This document shows positions 1 through 7,140 of a stretch of DNA of 7,638 nucleotides, in pieces. How positions within the stretch are numbered: the first letter of the stretch is position 1; the number at the start of each line of letters is the position of its first letter. The position numbers and the translations under genes are program-made. The notes beneath the pieces were generated by a model that saw nothing but the letters and a program-made list of their open reading frames with translations, did no database searches and had not been told where the DNA came from. The stretch comes from Bacteroidales bacterium. Lineage in GTDB: Bacteria; Bacteroidota; Bacteroidia; Bacteroidales; UBA12077. The DNA is taken from contig JASGMZ010000146.1 of the NCBI GenBank assembly GCA_030156305.1, positions 1 to 7,638 of the forward strand, read 5' to 3'.

Positions 1-1107
1 CTGATAAGAAAAGCTGCAGAATTAGCCGAAGACGAAGGATTTAAAAAATATCTGACGCTTAGAGCAGAAGCCCTGGAAACAGATGATTATTACAAAAGTG
101 ATGTAGCCTGGATGGAAATGAAAAATAATGATATTGACTTTATTGTAGGGCCCATTGAAAATTACGAAGATGCATTGTATGGCTACAAAGCAGCTCACGA
201 ATCATTTATCCTTATTAAAGACCAGGAATGGAGTAAAAAACTGGATAAATTTGCTGCATTCTTACCTCAGTTTCAGAAAGATTTACCTGTACCACAAGAA
301 TACAAAAACGAAACACCAGGAAGCGATTCCGACCTTGGCGCTTACGATGCGGTTTACTATGCAGGCGATTGTAATGCCGGCAGTAAAACCATTGCTATTA
401 ATTTACCGAACGATGAACAAGTACGATTAGACAAGGGAAGCAGAAAGTTGCAGCTTAAAAACTCCATGAAAGCTAAATTTGATAAAATCCTTGTACCCAT
501 AGCAAATATTGTTATCCATCCCGAACAGAGAAAACATGTTAAATTTGATGCTTTCTTTGAAAACACCATGTTTCACGAAGTAGGCCATGGCTTAGGGCTT
601 GGGAATACTATTGACGGAAAACAAACAGTCCGTGAAGCTTTAAAAGAGTATTACACTTCTATTGAAGAAGGAAAGGCTGATATTTTAGGCCTGTTTATTG
701 TGGATAAGTTATATGAAATGGGCGAACTAAACAGCGGCGAAGTAATGGATAACTACGTTACCTTTATGGCCGGTATTTTCCGTTCGGCACGATTTGGAAT
801 CGCCAGCTCACACGGTAAAGCCAATATGATGCGTTTTTATTATTTCCAGGAAAAAGGAGCATTTACGAAAGACCCTGAAACCGGAACGTATAAAGTAAAT
901 TTTGAAAAAATGAAAGCTGCCATGAACGAGCTTACTAAAAAAATTCTTATCATTCAGGGTGACGGAGACTTTGAACAGGCAAAAGCGTGGGTAGAAGCCG
1001 ATGGTAAAATTAAAGAAGATTTACAAAAAGATTTGGACAAGATTAATGAAGCCGGCATACCCAGAGATATTGTTTTTAAACAGGGTAAAGAAATGCTGGG
1101 ATTATAA
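1..1107 (+). CDS. Dipeptidyl-peptidase III-like zinc metallopeptidase (family M49), 3' part
   Basis: The frame is open from base 1, so the gene starts left of the window and 368 codons are visible; the ATG codons at 112 and 118 are internal. The key signature is the zinc-binding helix HEVGH at 574-588, followed 25 codons later by EEGKAD at 664-681. M49 peptidases use HExxGH plus EE-x-[KR]-A-[DE]: the two His and the second-motif Glu bind zinc and the Glu of the first motif activates water. This protein has the five-residue HExxH spacing instead of HExxGH, a variant reported for some bacterial M49 members. Family members release dipeptides from peptide N termini. The N-terminal half and any signal peptide are outside the window, so location is unknown. 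A strong terminator follows 21 bases after the stop. The family call is fairly sure; the substrate is not known. Confidence 0.75.
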   Translation: MIRKAAELAEDEGFKKYLTLRAEALETDDYYKSDVAWMEMKNNDIDFIVGPIENYEDALYGYKAAHESFILIKDQEWSKKLDKFAAFLPQFQKDLPVPQEYKNETPGSDSDLGAYDAVYYAGDCNAGSKTIAINLPNDEQVRLDKGSRKLQLKNSMKAKFDKILVPIANIVIHPEQRKHVKFDAFFENTMFHEVGHGLGLGNTIDGKQTVREALKEYYTSIEEGKADILGLFIVDKLYEMGELNSGEVMDNYVTFMAGIFRSARFGIASSHGKANMMRFYYFQEKGAFTKDPETGTYKVNFEKMKAAMNELTKKILIIQGDGDFEQAKAWVEADGKIKEDLQKDLDKINEAGIPRDIVFKQGKEMLGL

Positions 1108-1128
1108 AAAAACGAATAAGACTTTATC

Positions 1129-1163
1129 AAAAAGGTTCAATTTTATCGATTGAACCTTTTTTT
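1129..1163 (+). terminator. Intrinsic terminator after the M49 peptidase gene
   Basis: The inverted repeat GGTTCAA (1134-1140) and TTGAACC (1150-1156) has a 9-base loop. It is flanked by a run of A on the left and a run of seven T at 1157-1163, so the stem can extend by A-T pairs. It ends the upstream transcript and separates it from the next gene. Confidence 0.9.
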
Positions 1164-1210
1164 ATTTCACTTCAAATAATTACTATTGTATAAATACATA
1201 CATCGCAGCG

Positions 1211-3109
1211 TTGAAAGTGTTTAGGACATATATTGTATTTTTCTTTATTTTTTATTTGCCTTTACATTCCTTTGGGCAAAGCAACCGCATTATAAACCCT
1301 TCGAAAGATACTACACTAAAATTAATAATAAAAGATACTATTTTAACAAAACAAAAAATACAATCCGATCAGTTTTATGATACCCTAAAATTAAAAGCAT
1401 CTAAAAACAGAATCACTAAAGCTGCATTAGATTTATTACTTGTTCAGGAACCAAACAAGGGACTTTTTATTGGTGAAGAAAATATAAGAAAAGAACGTTA
1501 TTTTAATTTATATAAAGGCAAAACAATTCGTAAAATTGAAATTATTAAACTCGATGCCTTTGGCCCCGAATTGTACGACAGTAGTACCACTCCTATTCTA
1601 AACTGGATACAAAAAACAGGAAATAAAACGCATATAAAAACCCGTGATTTTATTATAAAAAATAACCTGTTATTTTCCGAAGGTGACTCTGTTGATCCAA
1701 CATTACTGATTGATAACGAAAGAATTTTTCGAGAGCTCGACTACATTAAAGATGCAACGATACAAATAGCTGAAGTACCCGGAAATGAAAATTTAGTGGA
1801 CATCCTTGTAATTACAAAAGATGTTTATAGTGCCGGTTTCTATGTTAATTTAAGGGATTACAAATCCGGATCGATTGAATTATATGAGAATAATCTTGTG
1901 GGAATAGGGCACAAAATTCAGGGCCATTGGCTTATTGATACCGACGAAGCCACACAAATGGGGTATGCTTTCAATTACAAAATAAATAACCTCGGAAATA
2001 CTTTTATAAAATCAGAAATCCAATATTATAAAGCTTTTAATACAGAAAAAATTGAGATAAAAGCCAACAGACCACTTTTCTCGTATAATACCAAATGGGC
2101 AGGACATATTAACCTTTCGCAAATATCTACCCTCAACGATATTAAAAAAATTGATACTACATTAACCAATGTTCGTTTAAATTATTCAACCCAGGATATA
2201 TGGCTTGCCAGATCATTTTTAGTAAGAAATCAGAATATTAAATATGCAAATCGAACACGATTGGTTATTGGCGCAAGATATATCAATAATAAATTTTATA
2301 AAGGGCCGGAAGTAAGTGAGCGTTACAATTTTGAATATCACGATAACCAAATATTTTTAGGAAGTATCGCTTTTTCGAGACAAAAATTTTATACTTCAAA
2401 TTTAATTTATGCTTTTGGTAAAACCGAAGATATTCCTGTTGGATTATTAACACAAATAGACTTAGGATTTGAAAGAGATGAATTTTTTAATCGTCCCTAT
2501 GCCGGTTTTATTTTTGCTAATGGATTTTACTATCCTAAAATTGGATTTCTTAATTTTAAAACAGAGTTGGGTGGATTATACTATGATGATAAAATTGAAC
2601 AGGGAGTCGTAAAATTTAATGCCAAAACCATTAGTAACATTCATTATCTTAAACATATAAAATGGAGAAATTTCCTCAATATCAATTATACCCGTGGAAT
2701 AAATCGTTTTCCCGACGAAAAAATTTACTTTAATGCAAACCATGATATTTGGGGTTTTGAAACCGATGAACTGTATGGTTTAAAAAAACTGTCATTTAAT
2801 TCAGAGCTTGTAGCATTTACCAATCTTTATCTGTACAACTTTAGATTTGTATTTTTTGGATTTGGTGATATTGGATTTATTGGACCCGAAAATCAATCGG
2901 TGTTTCGAAATAATTTATATTCAGGAGTTGGCTTAGGTGTCAGGATTCGAAATGAAAACCTGGTATTCAAAACATTTCAGATAAAATTTGCCTTTTATCC
3001 CTCGGTACCTTCAGACATGAATCCTTTTTATCTTCTGGTATCCGGAGAATCTTATTTAAAACACACCTATTATACTCCACAAGCACCCACAACTATTGAT
3101 TTTAAATAA
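1211..3109 (+). CDS. Outer-membrane beta-barrel protein, BamA/TamA-like (POTRA-like domain plus barrel)
   Basis: The 632-residue product begins with a signal peptide: Lys2 and Arg5, then a hydrophobic core rich in Phe/Ile/Leu to about residue 19, with likely cleavage around FGQ (residues 21-23). Residues 101-203 look like a POTRA-type domain (GKTIRKIEI, later LLFSEGDSVD, then DYIKDATIQI). From about 210 to the end, alternating hydrophobic/polar stretches rich in Tyr, Phe and Asn fit outer-membrane beta strands; ENNLVGIGHKI at 226-236 resembles the first strand of Omp85 proteins. The role is probably in outer-membrane protein or surface biogenesis, by family analogy only. The start is TTG; no in-frame ATG gives a better signal peptide. 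A one-mismatch TAnnTTTG (TACTATTG, 1181-1188) would place the transcript start about 17 bases upstream of it. The C terminus ends in IDFK, not the classic terminal Phe. It could be a barrel family outside Omp85. Confidence 0.65.
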   Translation: MKVFRTYIVFFFIFYLPLHSFGQSNRIINPSKDTTLKLIIKDTILTKQKIQSDQFYDTLKLKASKNRITKAALDLLLVQEPNKGLFIGEENIRKERYFNLYKGKTIRKIEIIKLDAFGPELYDSSTTPILNWIQKTGNKTHIKTRDFIIKNNLLFSEGDSVDPTLLIDNERIFRELDYIKDATIQIAEVPGNENLVDILVITKDVYSAGFYVNLRDYKSGSIELYENNLVGIGHKIQGHWLIDTDEATQMGYAFNYKINNLGNTFIKSEIQYYKAFNTEKIEIKANRPLFSYNTKWAGHINLSQISTLNDIKKIDTTLTNVRLNYSTQDIWLARSFLVRNQNIKYANRTRLVIGARYINNKFYKGPEVSERYNFEYHDNQIFLGSIAFSRQKFYTSNLIYAFGKTEDIPVGLLTQIDLGFERDEFFNRPYAGFIFANGFYYPKIGFLNFKTELGGLYYDDKIEQGVVKFNAKTISNIHYLKHIKWRNFLNINYTRGINRFPDEKIYFNANHDIWGFETDELYGLKKLSFNSELVAFTNLYLYNFRFVFFGFGDIGFIGPENQSVFRNNLYSGVGLGVRIRNENLVFKTFQIKFAFYPSVPSDMNPFYLLVSGESYLKHTYYTPQAPTTIDFK

Positions 3110-3211
3110 ATTTTGATATTTTACTTTGTTTATTATTTGAACAAATCTTTTTTACGATTGTTTTTATGTGAACATAATTTAATTAATGTCGAATATAAAA
3201 AATAAATCACT

Positions 3212-3841
3212 ATGTCAGTATTAGTAGGAAAAAAAGCACCATTATTTAAAGCCGATGCTGTAATTAACGGCAGTGAAATTGTAGAAAATTTTTCGTTAGA
3301 ACAATATTTGGGTAAAAAGTACGTCGTATTTTTCTTTTACCCTGCAGATTTTACCTTTGTTTGCCCAACCGAAATTCTCGCTTTCCAGGAAAGAATAGAG
3401 GAGTTCGAAGAACGGGATGTAGCTCTTGTAGGCTGCTCTGTTGATTCTGCTTTCTCGCATTGGAAATGGTTACAAACCCAGCAAAAAGAAGGGGGTATAA
3501 AAGGAGTGAAATACCCATTGGTAGCCGACCAGTCAAAAACCATATCGGAAAATTATGGTGTGCTTGCCGGCCATTACGATTTAAACGACGAGGGTGAAAG
3601 TTTATTTCATGGTATTCCACAATCGTACAGAGGCTTGTTTTTAATTGATAAAGAAGGAGTGGTACGACACCAACTGGTGAATGATATGCCTCTTGGCAGA
3701 AGTGTTGACGAGACAATACGAATGATTGATGCACTACAGTATTTTGAAGCAAATGGCGAAGTATGCCCTGCCAACTGGAAAAAAGGCGATAAAGCATTAA
3801 AACCAACACAAGAAGGTATTTCTGAATACCTGAGCCGATAA
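3212..3841 (+). CDS. Typical 2-Cys peroxiredoxin (AhpC/Prx1 subfamily)
   Basis: The 209-residue protein has the usual length for a Prx1-type enzyme. The peroxidatic cysteine is Cys51 in FTFVCPTE and the resolving cysteine is Cys185 in GEVCPANW; the conserved active-site Arg is Arg140 in SYRGLFLID. VNDMPLGRSVDE (156-167) is also typical. It reduces hydrogen peroxide and organic peroxides in the cytoplasm through an intersubunit disulfide, recycled by thioredoxin or AhpF-type reductase; no partner gene is adjacent. The region corresponding to the GGLG motif reads GGIKGV (94-99), and the C-terminal YF motif reads YL (206-207); both motifs are linked to overoxidation sensitivity in eukaryotic Prx, so this enzyme is probably robust (inference). 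It has its own terminator and is likely a single-gene unit. No Shine-Dalgarno is seen, and only imperfect promoter matches lie in the 102-base upstream gap. Confidence 0.95.
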   Translation: MSVLVGKKAPLFKADAVINGSEIVENFSLEQYLGKKYVVFFFYPADFTFVCPTEILAFQERIEEFEERDVALVGCSVDSAFSHWKWLQTQQKEGGIKGVKYPLVADQSKTISENYGVLAGHYDLNDEGESLFHGIPQSYRGLFLIDKEGVVRHQLVNDMPLGRSVDETIRMIDALQYFEANGEVCPANWKKGDKALKPTQEGISEYLSR

Positions 3842-3863
3842 TTATTTTCCATATATTTTTTAT

Positions 3864-3892
3864 AAAAGCGTCTGTAAACAGGACGCTTTTTT
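3864..3892 (+). terminator. Intrinsic terminator after the peroxiredoxin gene
   Basis: A perfect 9-bp stem AAAAGCGTC (3864-3872) and GACGCTTTT (3882-3890) encloses a 9-base loop and runs into a T tract. It lies 22 bases after the peroxiredoxin stop and directly before pabB. Confidence 0.9.
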
Positions 3893-3904
3893 TATTTTTG
3901 CTTT

Positions 3905-5224
3905 ATGGATGCAAAATTTCATAAACATATTAAAAATATACAATTGTTTAAACAAAAACTTTGTCATTGGGGCAACCACTTCGACCCTTTTGTAATTTTA
4001 GACAGTTGTGAGTACAATCAAAATCAATCATCCGAAAAAAACTATTATGAATATGATTTTCTGGCAGTTGTAAAAGCTCAAAAATTTTGCTGCCCATCAG
4101 CAGAAAATAAATTTGAACAAGTGAAGGAATTTGTTCAGAATAGTAGAAAATGGATATTCGGGTATTTTTCATACGATTTAAAAAATGAAATTGAGCTGCT
4201 GAAATCGAACCACCTGGATGAGGTTCAATTCCCTGATGTACAGTTTTTTATACCCGAACTGGTTTTTGCTTCAATAAATAATGAGCTCTTTATATACGAT
4301 AATAATCAACAATATACTATCGATGCATTAAACCATATTGTGCAGCAAATTGATGCTGTTGATTTACAATCGATGAACACAATAAACCAACCTGTTAAAA
4401 TTTTATCCCGTTTTGATAAAGATGAATATCTGGAAACAGTCATTCAGCTTAAAAATCATATTCAACGAGGCGATATTTACGAAATCAATTTATGCCAGGA
4501 GTTTTACAGCCATTCATCCCTTAATCCATTAAGCACGTGGTTAAAATTAAAAGAGGCTTCTCCAGCACCTTTTTCGTGTTTTTATAAAACCGGAAATCAT
4601 TTTCTCCTTTCAGCCAGCCCTGAACGTTTTTTAAAAAAAACAGGAAATAAAATCATCTCGCAACCTATTAAAGGAACCATACGAAGAGGAAAATCTCAAC
4701 AAGAAGATAACTTTTTGAAAGATAAACTTTTTAACGACCCCAAAGAAAGAGCCGAAAATGTGATGATTGTGGATTTGGTGAGAAATGATTTATCGCGCAC
4801 AGCGAAAAAAGGAACGGTTAACGTAGAAGAATTATACGGAATTTACTCTTTTGAACAAGTACATCAAATGATATCAACCGTTGTTTCAGAAGTTGAGACA
4901 AATGTTTCTATTATTGATATTATTAAAAATGCATTCCCGATGGGTTCTATGACAGGTGCTCCAAAAGTTAGAGCCATGGAATTAGTTGAACAATATGAAA
5001 AAACAAAACGTGGATTATATTCAGGTGCAGTAGGTTATATTACTCCCGATAAAGACTTTGATTTTAATGTAGTTATTCGAAGTATTTTATACAACCAATT
5101 AAAAAATTATGTATCTTTTACCGTTGGAGGAGCCATAACCAGCTTATCGGTTCCTGAAAATGAGTACGAAGAGTGTATGGTTAAAGCACAAGCCATGTTT
5201 CATGTTTTAAATAATCAGCCATGA
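3905..5224 (+). CDS. pabB: Aminodeoxychorismate synthase component I
   Basis: The 439-residue protein has the chorismate-binding fold over about residues 170-437. Visible signatures are PIKGTIRRG (254-262), PKERAENVMIVDLVRNDLSR (279-298), GSMTGAPK (347-354), RGLYSGAVGY (369-378) and the GGAITS/EYEE segment (408-423). The PIKGT form with Lys256 is the PabB hallmark; anthranilate synthase TrpE carries PIAGT, so PabB is preferred. With a glutamine amidotransferase subunit (PabA/TrpG, not in the window) it converts chorismate to 4-amino-4-deoxychorismate, the precursor of p-aminobenzoate and folate. The ATG start fits family N termini (FDPFVILDS at 26-34). A perfect TATTTTTG lies at 3893-3900 inside the upstream terminator tail, only four bases before the ATG, so if it is a real -7 element the mRNA would be almost leaderless. 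It overlaps tilS by ATGA. Confidence 0.92.
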   Translation: MDAKFHKHIKNIQLFKQKLCHWGNHFDPFVILDSCEYNQNQSSEKNYYEYDFLAVVKAQKFCCPSAENKFEQVKEFVQNSRKWIFGYFSYDLKNEIELLKSNHLDEVQFPDVQFFIPELVFASINNELFIYDNNQQYTIDALNHIVQQIDAVDLQSMNTINQPVKILSRFDKDEYLETVIQLKNHIQRGDIYEINLCQEFYSHSSLNPLSTWLKLKEASPAPFSCFYKTGNHFLLSASPERFLKKTGNKIISQPIKGTIRRGKSQQEDNFLKDKLFNDPKERAENVMIVDLVRNDLSRTAKKGTVNVEELYGIYSFEQVHQMISTVVSEVETNVSIIDIIKNAFPMGSMTGAPKVRAMELVEQYEKTKRGLYSGAVGYITPDKDFDFNVVIRSILYNQLKNYVSFTVGGAITSLSVPENEYEECMVKAQAMFHVLNNQP

Positions 5225-6555
5225 TGATTGATGATTTTCAAAAATATATTGCAATCAATAATTTATGCCTGAAAAATGATAAGTTATTACTTGGCATTAG
5301 CGGTGGTATTGATTCTATTGTAATGATGCACCTTTTCAGAATGTTGGGATATAAAATAGCGCTGGCACATTGCAATTTTCAGTTACGCGGTGAAGAGTCA
5401 GACAAGGATGAGGCTTTTGTGCAAGCACTGGCCGAAAATTATCAACTCCCCATCTATACCATACGTTTTAACACCCAAGAGATTGCCGAAAAAGAAGGCA
5501 TTTCGATACAAATGGCTGCCCGCGATTTACGTTATGAATGGTTCCACGAATTGAGGCAAAAACACTCCTACGATTATATTGCAATTGCCCACAATAAAAA
5601 TGATTTAATTGAAACTTTTTTGATAAACCTAACTCGTGGAACTGGAATAAAAGGGCTTACCGGAATTAAAGAAAAATCAGGGACTATTATTCGTCCACTA
5701 CTTTTTGCCTCGCGAAAAACGATTGATGGTTTTTGCCATGAAAATAACTTTGAGTATCGCGAAGATTCTTCCAATAAAACAACCAAATACAGCCGCAACC
5801 TTATCCGCCACGAAATTATTCCTGCCTTCGAAACCATCAATCCTTCGTTTATTGATACCATGACCGAAAATATCAACAAATTAAAAAATACGGAAAAAAT
5901 TTATTCCCAAACCATACAAAAAACACAAAATGAAATTACGGATGAACGGGACACAAAAATCTATTTTTCGATTGAAAAATTAAAAAAACTGGAACCTGTT
6001 GAAACCTATCTTTTTGAATTTCTATCTCCTTATGGCTTTTCAAGTTCACAAATAATCGACATTATTGCTACATTAGATGGAATTTCGGGCAAACAATTTT
6101 TTTCTGCCACCCATCGCTTAACCAAAGACAGAGCCCATTTAATTTTAGAAGAAATATCGTTAACCCAATCCAAACCCTTTTTTATTGAAGACACTAATGG
6201 GCAAATAGAGTATCCAATACTTTTAAATCTTGCCAAATTGAATAAAACAGCAGATTTTGAAATAAACAGGCAAAAAAATATTGCTCAGCTGGATTACCAT
6301 AAACTCGAATTCCCGCTAACCATACGCAAATGGAACAAAGGCGATTACTTTATGCCCTTAGGCATGAAAAATCTGAAAAAAGTAAGCGATTTTTTTATTA
6401 ATCAAAAAATATCGATTCCGGATAAAGAGAAAATATGGATTATTGAAAGTGGAAACAAAATAGTGTGGATTGTTGGTTTACGGATCGATGAACGATTTAA
6501 AATTACAGATAATACCACCCAGGTGTTTCAGCTTGAAATACCGGAAGATTTTTAA
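5221..6555 (+). CDS. tilS: tRNA(Ile)-lysidine synthetase
   Basis: The 444-residue protein carries the PP-loop ATP-binding motif SGGIDS (27-32), then HCNFQLRGEES (50-60), RDLRYEW (101-107), the AHNKNDLIET motif (123-132, where many homologues have AHH-x-DD), RGTGIKGL (139-146), RPLLFASRK (158-166) and RNLIRHEIIP (192-201). The C-terminal substrate-recognition domain covers about residues 360-440 (IRKWNKGD, MPLGM, KKVSDFF, RIDERFKI). It ligates lysine to C34 of tRNA-Ile(CAU), changing its codon reading from AUG to AUA; this is normally essential. Its start overlaps the pabB stop as ATGA, suggesting translational coupling in a pabB-tilS operon; a second ATG follows at 5224. Length and domains look complete. 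It is the last gene before the CRISPR-related region. Confidence 0.95.
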   Translation: MMIDDFQKYIAINNLCLKNDKLLLGISGGIDSIVMMHLFRMLGYKIALAHCNFQLRGEESDKDEAFVQALAENYQLPIYTIRFNTQEIAEKEGISIQMAARDLRYEWFHELRQKHSYDYIAIAHNKNDLIETFLINLTRGTGIKGLTGIKEKSGTIIRPLLFASRKTIDGFCHENNFEYREDSSNKTTKYSRNLIRHEIIPAFETINPSFIDTMTENINKLKNTEKIYSQTIQKTQNEITDERDTKIYFSIEKLKKLEPVETYLFEFLSPYGFSSSQIIDIIATLDGISGKQFFSATHRLTKDRAHLILEEISLTQSKPFFIEDTNGQIEYPILLNLAKLNKTADFEINRQKNIAQLDYHKLEFPLTIRKWNKGDYFMPLGMKNLKKVSDFFINQKISIPDKEKIWIIESGNKIVWIVGLRIDERFKITDNTTQVFQLEIPEDF

Positions 6556-6620
6556 CCAAAAAACCTGCCTGCTAAAAGAAGTTGCCGGTTCAGCAAACCG
6601 GTACTCTTTTAACCGGCAGG
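6556..6620 (-). terminator. Large three-part hairpin after tilS, terminator-like on the - strand
   Basis: Three nested stems are visible: CCTGCC (6564-6569) with GGCAGG (6615-6620), TAAAAGA with TCTTTTA inside it, and CCGGTT with AACCGG at the tip. On the - strand the hairpin is followed at once by six T (the A run at 6558-6563), the form of an intrinsic terminator for leftward transcription. On the + strand it is followed by A bases, and a T run appears only about 16 bases later (6637-6643). It may end both tilS mRNA and leftward transcripts; the - strand form is the cleaner one. Confidence 0.6.
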
Positions 6621-6711
6621 AAAAAAACAAATATACTTTTTTTAATAATATTTAAAAAATATTTATAAAACATTAAATCACAAAAAATTACTATCACTGA
6701 AATAGTTAATA

Positions 6712-6765
6712 AAAAAACCTACAACAACTTTTTATTCGCAAAGGTATTAAGCCGCCAGGTTTTTT
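6712..6765. repeat. Inverted repeat with T and A flanks, weak bidirectional terminator-like hairpin
   Basis: AAAAAACCT (6712-6720) and AGGTTTTTT (6757-6765) form a perfect 9-bp inverted repeat around a 36-base loop that contains a small CTTT/AAAG stem. The stem is mostly A-T and the loop is large, so termination would be weak. Nothing else is recognised between 6621 and 6711. Confidence 0.35.
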
Positions 6766-6809
6766 GAGTCCTGAAATGAGAATAAGAGTAGAGACTATAA
6801 TTTTATCTA

Positions 6810-6850
6810 CCTATTTTTTATAAACCATTAAAATACAGGTATAAAAAAGG
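6810..6850. repeat. AT-rich imperfect hairpin
   Basis: TTTTTTATA (6814-6822) pairs with TATAAAAAA (6840-6848), extended by CC (6810-6811) with GG (6849-6850) across a two-base bulge. The loop is 17 bases. Function is unknown; it lies in the gene-free gap between tilS and the repeat-bearing cassettes. Confidence 0.35.
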
Positions 6851-6867
6851 CAAAACACTACAAAAAA

Positions 6868-6892
6868 GTCACGCTAAGCTTGTCGAAACGTG
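6868..6892. repeat. REP-like palindrome of the AAGCTTGTCGAA type
   Basis: The segment GTCACGCTAAGC then TTGTCGAAACGTG (6868-6892) has outer arms CACG and CGTG. It resembles the dispersed GTCAC-n-CTGAGCTTGTCGAAG-n-GTG palindromes common in intergenic regions of Bacteroidota and other bacteria. A further stem, AAAACAC (6852-6858) with GTGTTTT (6890-6896), encloses it. Identification rests on recall of the motif, not on a search. Confidence 0.4.
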
Positions 6893-6896
6893 TTTT

Positions 6897-6915
6897 AATG
6901 ACATAAAACCACAAC
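6897..6915 (+). repeat. Degenerate CRISPR repeat copy, possible tracrRNA anti-repeat
   Basis: The 19 bases ending in ACCACAAC at 6915 match the last 19 bases of the array repeat at 17 positions and end exactly at the repeat boundary; the 17 bases further left do not align. Transcribed on the + strand, they could pair with the first 19 bases of a crRNA repeat made from the - strand (GTTGTGG...), with mismatches at pairs 11 and 16. Partial complementarity confined to the 5' part of the crRNA repeat is what a tracrRNA anti-repeat shows. It could also be a decayed repeat. Confidence 0.6.
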
Positions 6916-6949
6916 TCGAAATGGTTGCTATATAAAATGTTTAAAATAG

Positions 6950-6980
6950 TTGACAAATAACTAAAATGGTTATAAATTTG
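6950..6980 (+). promoter_or_regulatory. Bacteroidota-type promoter of cassette 1
   Basis: TTG at 6950-6952 and TAAATTTG at 6973-6980 are 20 bases apart and match the TTTG / TAnnTTTG consensus of the Bacteroidota primary sigma factor. The predicted start is near 6986, just before the hairpin RNA. Confidence 0.65.
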
Positions 6981-6985
6981 TATTC

Positions 6986-7053
6986 TAACAAGTTAACTCT
7001 CTGTTCAGCCTATCCCTATCGAGGATGGTGTGATGGCAGGGAGTTAATTTTTT
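6986..7053 (+). ncRNA. Candidate small RNA 1 with terminator stem
   Basis: After the promoter, TTAACTCTCTG (6993-7003) pairs with CAGGGAGTTAA (7037-7047) with one G-U pair, directly followed by six T (7048-7053). Inside, CTATCC (7010-7015) pairs with GGATGG (7023-7028). The whole RNA would be about 68 bases and is mostly one long stem. It could be a free small RNA, or the 3' end and terminator of a longer tracrRNA starting upstream of 6897. A 36-codon ORF at 6966-7076 overlaps it, but its ATG precedes the predicted start. Confidence 0.5.
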
Positions 7054-7058
7054 ATGCA

Positions 7059-7095
7059 GTTTTTTTAAAATCTTGAAATTACATCAAACCACGAC
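7059..7095 (+). repeat. Isolated CRISPR repeat copy A
   Basis: The 37 bases match the 36-base array repeat except for one extra T in the first T run and A to G at the third base from the end (CGAC for CAAC). It is not part of a regular repeat-spacer array: the next copy is 285 bases away. On the + strand it is complementary to the whole crRNA repeat predicted from the - strand, the single change giving a G-U pair. It begins six bases after the T run of small RNA 1. Confidence 0.85.
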
Positions 7096-7104
7096 TTATT
7101 TATT

Positions 7105-7135
7105 TTTGTTTTTCAAAAAAGTTGTTATACATTTG
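7105..7135 (+). promoter_or_regulatory. Bacteroidota-type promoter of cassette 2
   Basis: TTTG at 7105-7108 and TACATTTG at 7128-7135 are 19 bases apart, an exact fit to the consensus. The predicted start is near 7141, the first base of the next hairpin. The -33 element lies ten bases after repeat copy A. Confidence 0.75.
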
Positions 7136-7140
7136 TATCA

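Noticed and set aside
3153..3160. TACGATTG as the -7 element of the peroxiredoxin gene
   Set aside because: It has one mismatch, and the available TTTG sequences upstream are 13 or 24 bases away, outside the usual spacing.
3351..3809. 152-codon - strand ORF inside the peroxiredoxin gene
   Set aside because: It is wholly antisense to a clear peroxiredoxin with intact catalytic motifs, and its composition shows no domain.
6470..6655. 61-codon + strand ORF overlapping the end of tilS
   Set aside because: It is out of frame with tilS, most of it lies inside the tilS C-terminal domain, and its tail crosses the hairpin region; there is no protein signature.
6966..7076. 36-codon ORF covering small RNA 1
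   Set aside because: Its ATG lies before the predicted transcript start and inside the promoter spacer, and it runs through a terminator stem; similar ORFs are absent from cassettes 2 and 3.
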